DNA from: Deltaproteobacteria bacterium
GTDB lineage: Bacteria; Myxococcota; Myxococcia; Myxococcales; 40CM-4-68-19
NCBI GenBank assembly: GCA_005879505.1
Contig: VBKQ01000155.1
Coordinates: 1 to 11,945 of the forward strand
Length of the DNA stretch: 11,945 nt
Direction of reading: 5' to 3'
The notes under the pieces: model-generated
Seen by the model: only the letters and a program-made list of their open reading frames with translations
The model's database searches: none
Told to the model about the DNA's origin: nothing
Part shown: piece after piece, positions 7,881 through 11,945 of the stretch
Layout: the number at the start of each line of letters is the position of its first letter
Position numbering within the stretch: the first letter of the stretch is position 1
Position numbers and translations under genes: made by a program

Positions 7881-8699
7881 ATGTCACACATCCCCCTCCT
7901 GGTGGACGCGAGATGGGTGCAGGTGCACCCCGACGCCCGGATCGTCGACCTCCGCTGGACCGCAAAAGGGCCTCCCTCCCGCCAGGGCTACGAGGAGGGC
8001 CACATTCCTGGTGCCGCCTTCGTCGACCTCGACCGCGACCTCTCGCGCAGCGGCGGCCCGGGCCGGCATCCGTTCCCGTCGGAAGAGCAGTTCGCCCAGG
8101 TGCTCTCCCGGCTCGGAATCGGACCCGACACGCAGGTGGTCGTCTACGACGAGGGAAGCTCGTCGATCGCGGCGAGGCTCTGGTTCATGCTTCGCGCCTT
8201 CGGACACGAGAAGGTCTCGGTCCTCGATGGCGGCCTCCGCGCCTGGACGGAGGCGGGGCTGCCGGTGACGCGCGAGGAGCCGCGGATTGCGCCGGCGCAG
8301 CTGCGCCGGCTTACGTTGGACCGCTCCCGCCTTGCGGACGTTGCCGACGTGCAGGCGCGCAGATCGACCGTCCTCGACGCGCGTGCTCCGGAGCGCTACC
8401 GCGGCGAGGTGGAGCCGATCGACCGGAAAGCCGGCCACATTCCCGGCGCGCTGAACGCCCCGTTTTCCGCCAACCTGACGCCCGCGCAGCGGTTCCGGCC
8501 GCCGGACGAGCTCCGGCAGCTGTACTCCGGCTACGGCAGCGACGTCATCGTCTCCTGCGGCAGCGGCGTCACCGCCTGCCACGACGCGCTGGCCATCGAG
8601 ATCGCCGGACTGCCGCCCGCCCGCCTGTATGTCGGATCGTTCAGCGGCTGGATCGAGGACCCTGCTCGTCCCATTGCAACGGGACCCGAGCCGGGATAG
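7881..8699 (+). CDS. sseA: Thiosulfate/3-mercaptopyruvate sulfurtransferase (two rhodanese domains)
   Basis: This 272-residue two-domain rhodanese is close to the SseA length of about 280. The N-terminal, catalytically inactive domain contains GHIPGAAFVDLDRDLS (40-55), VVVYDEG with Asp at the pseudo-active site (D90), and VSVLDGGLRAW (112-122). The active domain has VLDARAPERYRGEVEPID (164-181), GHIPGALN (185-192), and the active loop SCGSGVTAC with C226 as the persulfide-carrying cysteine. CGSGVTA is the mercaptopyruvate-type loop; thiosulfate enzymes more often have a basic loop such as CRKGVTA. The likely reaction moves sulfur from 3-mercaptopyruvate to cyanide or a thiol acceptor in the cytoplasm. 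The ATG at 7881 begins MSHIPLLVDARW, which fits the family start. The frame is open further upstream, and a GTG at 7866 is the only reasonable alternative. The next gene starts 11 bases downstream on the same strand, so co-transcription is likely. Confidence 0.93.
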   Translation: MSHIPLLVDARWVQVHPDARIVDLRWTAKGPPSRQGYEEGHIPGAAFVDLDRDLSRSGGPGRHPFPSEEQFAQVLSRLGIGPDTQVVVYDEGSSSIAARLWFMLRAFGHEKVSVLDGGLRAWTEAGLPVTREEPRIAPAQLRRLTLDRSRLADVADVQARRSTVLDARAPERYRGEVEPIDRKAGHIPGALNAPFSANLTPAQRFRPPDELRQLYSGYGSDVIVSCGSGVTACHDALAIEIAGLPPARLYVGSFSGWIEDPARPIATGPEPG

Positions 8700-8710
8700 C
8701 AGAGCGCGCC

Positions 8711-10324
8711 ATGATTCTCGCCATCGCCCTGCTGCTGGCTGCATCTCCCGCGGAGCGTGCCGCGGCGAACCGGATCACGGCCGCCGAAATCTCGGGCCAC
8801 ATTCGCTTCCTCTCCGACGACCAGCTCGAGGGGAGAAAACCCGGACAGCCCGGCGACGAGCTGGCCATCAAATATCTCGCCTCGCAGCTCGAGGCGATGG
8901 GATACCAGCCCGCGGGCGACAACGGTACCTTCCTGCAGTCGGTGCCGCTGATCGAGATGGGCGCTGACGTTCCGCGGGACGTGACGTTCACGGCGCAAGC
9001 CAACCAGCTGGTGCTGCATGCCGGAAACGGAATGGAGGCGGACCTGGTGCTCGGTGCGTCGGCGCACAAGGACCGTGGATCGGTGAAGGATGCCGGACTG
9101 GTGTTCGCAGGCTATGGCATCACGGCCCCCGAGCACGGATGGGACGACTACAAGGACGTCGACGTCCGCGGCAAGGTGGTGGTGCTGATGAACTTCAACC
9201 CGCCTTTCCAGGGACCCGGGGTCCGGCTCTGGTACGGCCGCTGGGATTACAAATACGAGAACGCCGCAAGACACGGAGCAGCGGGCGCGCTGATCATCCA
9301 CACCACGGAGAGTGCGAGTTATCCCTGGCAGGTGGTGGTCACTTCCTCGAGTACGCCGCGCCAGGATCTGCCTCCAGCCCCCGGCGACAAGTTCATGGAG
9401 TTCCGCGGCTGGATCGCCGAGCCGGCGGCGATCCGGCTGGCGCAGCTGACGGGAAAGGACCTCGACGAGCTCCGCCGATCGGCCGGGAGCAAGGACTTCC
9501 GGGCCGTGCCGCTCGGCTCCGCCATGTCCCTCGACCTGCCGGTCCATCTCCAGACCATCCGCAGCGCCAACGTGATCGGGATCCTGCCTGGTACCGACCC
9601 CGCGCTGCGCCGCGAGGCCGTGCTCTATACCGCGCACCACGATCACCTCGGCCGCGTACAGCCGGTCCCGCCCGCCACCGACGGCATCTTCAACGGCGCG
9701 CTCGACAACGCGTCGGGCTGTGCCACCGTGCTCGCCATCGCGCGCGCGGCGACGTTCGCCCCTCCGAAACGATCGATCATCGTCGCGTTCGTCACGGCGG
9801 AGGAGCAGGGCCTCCTCGGATCGAAGTGGCTCGCTCAGCACCCTCCCATCCCCGCCAATCGGATCGCCGCTGACATCAACCTCGACTCGGTCAACCGCTG
9901 GGGCCGCACCACCGACCTGGGCGTGTTGGGGCTGGGCAAATCGACCGCCGATGACGTCGTCCGCAAGGTCGCCGCGGAGCAAGGCCGGAGCGTGCACGGC
10001 GATCCGCAACCGGACCGGGGATCGTTCTACCGGTCGGACATGTTCTCCATGGCCCACGTCGGCGTCCCGCCGGTCGCGGTCAAGGGCGGGCCGGACTACG
10101 TCGGCCGTCCGAAGGGTTGGGGCGAGGAGCAGATGCTCGATTACGAGCGGCATCACTATCACCAGCCCTCCGACGAGTACCACGGCGACTGGGACCTCTC
10201 GGGCGACGTGCAGGACGCACAGCTCCAGCTGCTGGTGGGTTTGCGCCTGGCCAACGCGCCCGCGCTCCCCAGCTGGACGCCCGGCGACGAGTTCGAGGCC
10301 GCGCGCAAGTCCGCGTCGCGGTGA
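8711..10324 (+). CDS. M28-family zinc aminopeptidase with PA-like insert
   Basis: This 537-residue co-catalytic zinc peptidase probably removes N-terminal residues from peptides outside the cytoplasm. The N-terminus MILAIALLLAASPAERAAA looks like a short signal peptide. It lacks a positive n-region and a lipobox cysteine, so export is likely but not proven. A PA-like region lies around residues 125-240, with VFAGYGI, GWDDYKDVDVRGKVVVL and GAAGALIIH. The M28 metal set is complete: H309 and D311 in TAHHDHLG, bridging D332 in GALDNASG, catalytic E364 and ligand E365 in TAEEQGLLGS, D392 in INLDSVN, and H484 in HHYHQPSDEY. The ATG at 8711 is chosen because it begins the hydrophobic segment; the frame is open far upstream only as an alternate reading of sseA. 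It is 11 bases from sseA and probably shares its transcript, although a functional link between the two is not evident. Substrate specificity is unknown. Confidence 0.93.
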   Translation: MILAIALLLAASPAERAAANRITAAEISGHIRFLSDDQLEGRKPGQPGDELAIKYLASQLEAMGYQPAGDNGTFLQSVPLIEMGADVPRDVTFTAQANQLVLHAGNGMEADLVLGASAHKDRGSVKDAGLVFAGYGITAPEHGWDDYKDVDVRGKVVVLMNFNPPFQGPGVRLWYGRWDYKYENAARHGAAGALIIHTTESASYPWQVVVTSSSTPRQDLPPAPGDKFMEFRGWIAEPAAIRLAQLTGKDLDELRRSAGSKDFRAVPLGSAMSLDLPVHLQTIRSANVIGILPGTDPALRREAVLYTAHHDHLGRVQPVPPATDGIFNGALDNASGCATVLAIARAATFAPPKRSIIVAFVTAEEQGLLGSKWLAQHPPIPANRIAADINLDSVNRWGRTTDLGVLGLGKSTADDVVRKVAAEQGRSVHGDPQPDRGSFYRSDMFSMAHVGVPPVAVKGGPDYVGRPKGWGEEQMLDYERHHYHQPSDEYHGDWDLSGDVQDAQLQLLVGLRLANAPALPSWTPGDEFEAARKSASR

Positions 10325-10327
10325 GGA

Positions 10328-10358
10328 GGACGGCAGCGCGGCCGTTCAGGGTTCCTGA
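10328..10358. terminator. Two small tandem inverted repeats at a convergent junction
   Basis: The M28 and GAF-HD-GYP genes converge with stops 21 bases apart. A stem at 10328-10334 and 10341-10347 (GGACGGC against GCCGTTC, one G-T pair and a 6-base loop) is followed at once by a perfect 5-base repeat, TCAGG-GTT-CCTGA, at 10346-10358. There is no T-tract on either strand, so a classical intrinsic terminator is not shown. The repeats are short enough to be chance in such GC-rich DNA. The position is where a bidirectional terminator would be expected. Confidence 0.25.
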
Positions 10359-11842
10359 GGCGCGTTCCCCGGCACGTCGGCCTCGATGAAGACGCGCAGC
10401 AGGTCCTGATCGAGCTCTCCGCGCTTCGCCTCGTCGAGGAGGATGTCGTACGCCTTCGTCTTGGGCACCGCCCGCTTGTAGGGGCGGTCGCTGGCGGTCA
10501 GCGCGTCGTAGATGTCGCTGATGGTCATCATGCGCGTGGGCAGCGCGATCTCCGATTCCTTCAGCGAGCGCGGATATCCCTTGCCCGTGAGCTTCTCGTG
10601 ATGACCGTAGGCGATATCCGGCACCCGCTTCAGCGTGCGCGTCCAGGGAATCTGCGTGAGGAACCGGTAGGTGTGCGTGACGTGCGACTCGATCTCGCGG
10701 CGCTCGTCCTCGGTGAGCGAGCCCTTGCGGATCGACAGCTTGACCACCTCGTTCTCCGAGAGGAAGGGACGCTTCTCGCCGGAGAACGGTCCGAGGAAGG
10801 TGGCGCGGGCGATGTCGTGCAGCCGATCGAAGGTGCCCTCGGGCAACACGGTGGGCCGGTTGCAGGAGACCACGAACTCGAACATCCCGGACAGCTCCCG
10901 CTTCCGCTCCGCCAGCCGGGCTTCGACCTGCGCCAGCCGATGGCGGGCCTCGTCTGCGGGCGCCCGGAGGAGGATCTCGACCTTCTCGCGCTCTGCCTGC
11001 AGCTCCTCCTGCAGGTAGATGGTCTCGAATCGGCCGCGCAAGTTCTCGAGCTCGAGCGGCTCGAGCTTGTTCGCCTTCACCAGGACGTTTTCGCGGACGC
11101 CGACCTTGCCGAAATCGTGCAGCATGGCCGCGTAGCGCAGCTCCTGACGCTCCTGCGAGGTGAGCGAGGAGCCCTTCCAGCGTCCCGCAGTCTTCCCGGC
11201 GCGCGGCAGCATGTCGCCGAGCCCGACCGAGAGCCGCGCCACCCGGCCCGAGTGACCCGCGGTGGTCGGATCCCGCGCCTCGATCGCCACCACGCTGGCG
11301 CGCACGAACCCTTCGAACAGCTGCTCGATCTCGTGGTGCAGCAGGGCGTTGTTGACCGCCGCCGCAGCCTGACCGCCGAGCGCGGAGAGCAGCTCCTCGT
11401 CCTCGTCGGTGAAGGCCTTCCCGTCGAGCTTGTTCAGCGCCTGCAAGACGCCGACGACCTCGCCCTCCACCGAGCGCATCGGCACGCAGAGGATGTTCCG
11501 CGTCTTGTAACCCGTCTGCTTGTCGACGTTCTGGTTGAACCGCGGATCCTTGTACGCGTCGGGGATGTTGATCGCCGCATTGGTGCTCGCCACCGCGCCC
11601 GCGATCCCGCGGTCCATCGGGATGCGGATTTCCTTGGTGCCGATGCCCTGCGCCACCTTGGTCCACAGCTCGCCGCGCTCGCGATCGACGAGGAACAGCG
11701 AGCAGCGGTCGGCCTCGACCACCCGCGCCGCGGCGTGGACGATCAGCTTCAGCAGCCGATCGAGATCGCGCTCGGCGACGAGCGCTTTCGCGACGTCGAG
11801 GATTCCTCCGAGCTTCTCGACGCGCTGCTGAAGCCGGTTCAC
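10346..11842 (-). CDS. GAF-HD-GYP signalling protein with long segment between HD and GYP motifs
   Basis: This 498-residue cytoplasmic protein has a GAF sensor domain (about 10-170; ADRCSLFLVD, GIAGAVA, NILCVPM, GVLQALNK, FTDEDEELL) followed by an HD-GYP-type phosphohydrolase domain. The domain shows H197 in TTAGHSGRVARL, LHDFGKVGV (HD 242-243), ESH with H387, HHEKLTGKGYP (HHE 414-416, GYP 422-424) and ISDIYDALTASDRPYK (441-456). Such domains usually hydrolyse cyclic-di-GMP. In ordinary members HD and GYP lie about 60 residues apart (62 in the response regulator in this window); here they are about 180 apart. The extra residues (about 265-372) include a charged probable coiled coil (277-317) and a second LHDI (341-344). 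The usual Asp of DGxGYP is T419. The start is GTG at 11842, because the next Met is residue 76 and the frame is closed upstream by the neighbour's TGA. No Shine-Dalgarno is visible. Activity is likely but not certain given the altered spacing. Confidence 0.93.
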   Translation of the reverse strand: MNRLQQRVEKLGGILDVAKALVAERDLDRLLKLIVHAAARVVEADRCSLFLVDRERGELWTKVAQGIGTKEIRIPMDRGIAGAVASTNAAINIPDAYKDPRFNQNVDKQTGYKTRNILCVPMRSVEGEVVGVLQALNKLDGKAFTDEDEELLSALGGQAAAAVNNALLHHEIEQLFEGFVRASVVAIEARDPTTAGHSGRVARLSVGLGDMLPRAGKTAGRWKGSSLTSQERQELRYAAMLHDFGKVGVRENVLVKANKLEPLELENLRGRFETIYLQEELQAEREKVEILLRAPADEARHRLAQVEARLAERKRELSGMFEFVVSCNRPTVLPEGTFDRLHDIARATFLGPFSGEKRPFLSENEVVKLSIRKGSLTEDERREIESHVTHTYRFLTQIPWTRTLKRVPDIAYGHHEKLTGKGYPRSLKESEIALPTRMMTISDIYDALTASDRPYKRAVPKTKAYDILLDEAKRGELDQDLLRVFIEADVPGNAPQEP

Positions 11843-11848
11843 CGTGCG

Positions 11849-11879
11849 AGCATAGCACCCGCTCGGCTGGCAGGGTAAA
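11849..11879 (-). promoter_or_regulatory. Possible sigma-70-type promoter giving a leaderless transcript
   Basis: On the minus strand TTTACC (11879-11874) and TATGCT (11854-11849) are separated by 19 bases. Seven bases after the second hexamer comes the GTG start codon of the GAF-HD-GYP gene at 11842, so transcription would begin at or next to the start codon. The missing Shine-Dalgarno at this start is consistent with that. The spacing is longer than the optimal 17, the -35 match is modest, and one such pair can arise by chance. Confidence 0.3.
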
Positions 11880-11887
11880 GCTTCGAT

Positions 11888-11945
11888 TCAGTCGATGGTG
11901 AGGAGCCGGCGGGCCTCGTCCCACCTCTCGGGTTCTACGTAGAGC
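11888..11945 (-). CDS. C-terminal end of an unidentified protein (runs off right edge)
   Basis: Reading back from a TGA at 11890-11888, the minus strand is open to the window edge and encodes an 18-residue C-terminus, LYVEPERWDEARRLLTID. It looks like a genuine charged helix (WDEARRLL) and its codons end in G or C like those of its neighbours. It is too short to assign a family. It shares the reading frame of the downstream GAF-HD-GYP gene, with the stop and 45 bases between them, so the two genes are close enough to be co-transcribed. Confidence 0.5.
   Translation of the reverse strand, partial: LYVEPERWDEARRLLTID

Noticed and set aside
5128..8268. Plus-strand open frame of 1046 codons, the longest in the window
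   Set aside because: It runs through antisense moxR, an alternate frame of the methyltransferase, antisense HD-GYP and an alternate frame of sseA. Each of those has clear family motifs, while this frame has Arg/Pro/Ala-rich low-complexity composition and no motif.
7718..8710. Upstream extension of the M28 frame through sseA
   Set aside because: It is an alternate frame of the sulfurtransferase. The signal-peptide-like segment starts exactly at the ATG at 8711.
8531..10183. Minus-strand open frame of 550 codons opposite sseA and the M28 peptidase
   Set aside because: It is antisense to a complete M28 metal site and has no recognisable motif, so it is a codon-bias artefact.
10080..11924. Minus-strand open frame of 614 codons in another frame of the GAF-HD-GYP gene
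   Set aside because: It is an out-of-frame reading of the GAF-HD-GYP coding sequence with Arg/Gly/Ala-rich translation. The 498-residue frame carries all the domains.

Overview
The window is very GC-rich bacterial chromosomal DNA. It is densely packed, with strong G/C preference at third codon positions, so long spurious open frames appear on the opposite strand of almost every gene. Gene content (GAF-HD-GYP and REC-HD-GYP signalling proteins, a MoxR/DUF58/transglutaminase operon, GTG starts, many short overlaps) fits a Myxococcota/deltaproteobacterial-type genome. That placement is inference from style, not a database match. I see no rRNA, tRNA, CRISPR array, insertion sequence, integrase or phage gene.

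Left part (1-5423, all minus strand). An operon-like block reads right to left: MoxR-family AAA+ ATPase (4416-5423), DUF58 protein (3454-4419), TgpA-like membrane transglutaminase (1355-3457), and formamidopyrimidine-DNA glycosylase mutM (399-1349). The first three genes are joined by two identical 4-base GTGA stop/start overlaps, and mutM starts 5 bases after the transglutaminase stop. After a 102-base gap with no feature I can defend comes the 5' part of a small nucleotidyltransferase-like gene that runs off the left edge (1-296).

Middle (5424-7880). A 59-base divergent gap separates moxR from an RlmI-like rRNA methyltransferase on the plus strand (5483-6871). This gene runs tail-to-tail into a REC-HD-GYP response regulator on the minus strand (6583-7785), and the two reading frames overlap antisense by 289 bases. 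A 95-base divergent gap follows.

Right part (7881-11945). A plus-strand pair encodes a 3-mercaptopyruvate/thiosulfate sulfurtransferase (7881-8699) and an M28-type zinc aminopeptidase (8711-10324). It converges on a minus-strand GAF-HD-GYP protein (10346-11842) with an unusually long segment between its HD and GYP motifs. The last 58 bases hold the C-terminus of another minus-strand gene.

Functionally, MoxR/DUF58/TgpA is a known envelope-associated gene set whose biochemical role is poorly defined. The two HD-GYP proteins suggest cyclic-di-GMP turnover, one driven by phosphorylation and one by a GAF ligand. The other genes are housekeeping. I found no convincing new defence or mobile system. 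The points most worth a second look are the split HD-GYP domain and the convergent overlap. No stretch longer than about 300 bases lacks a gene.
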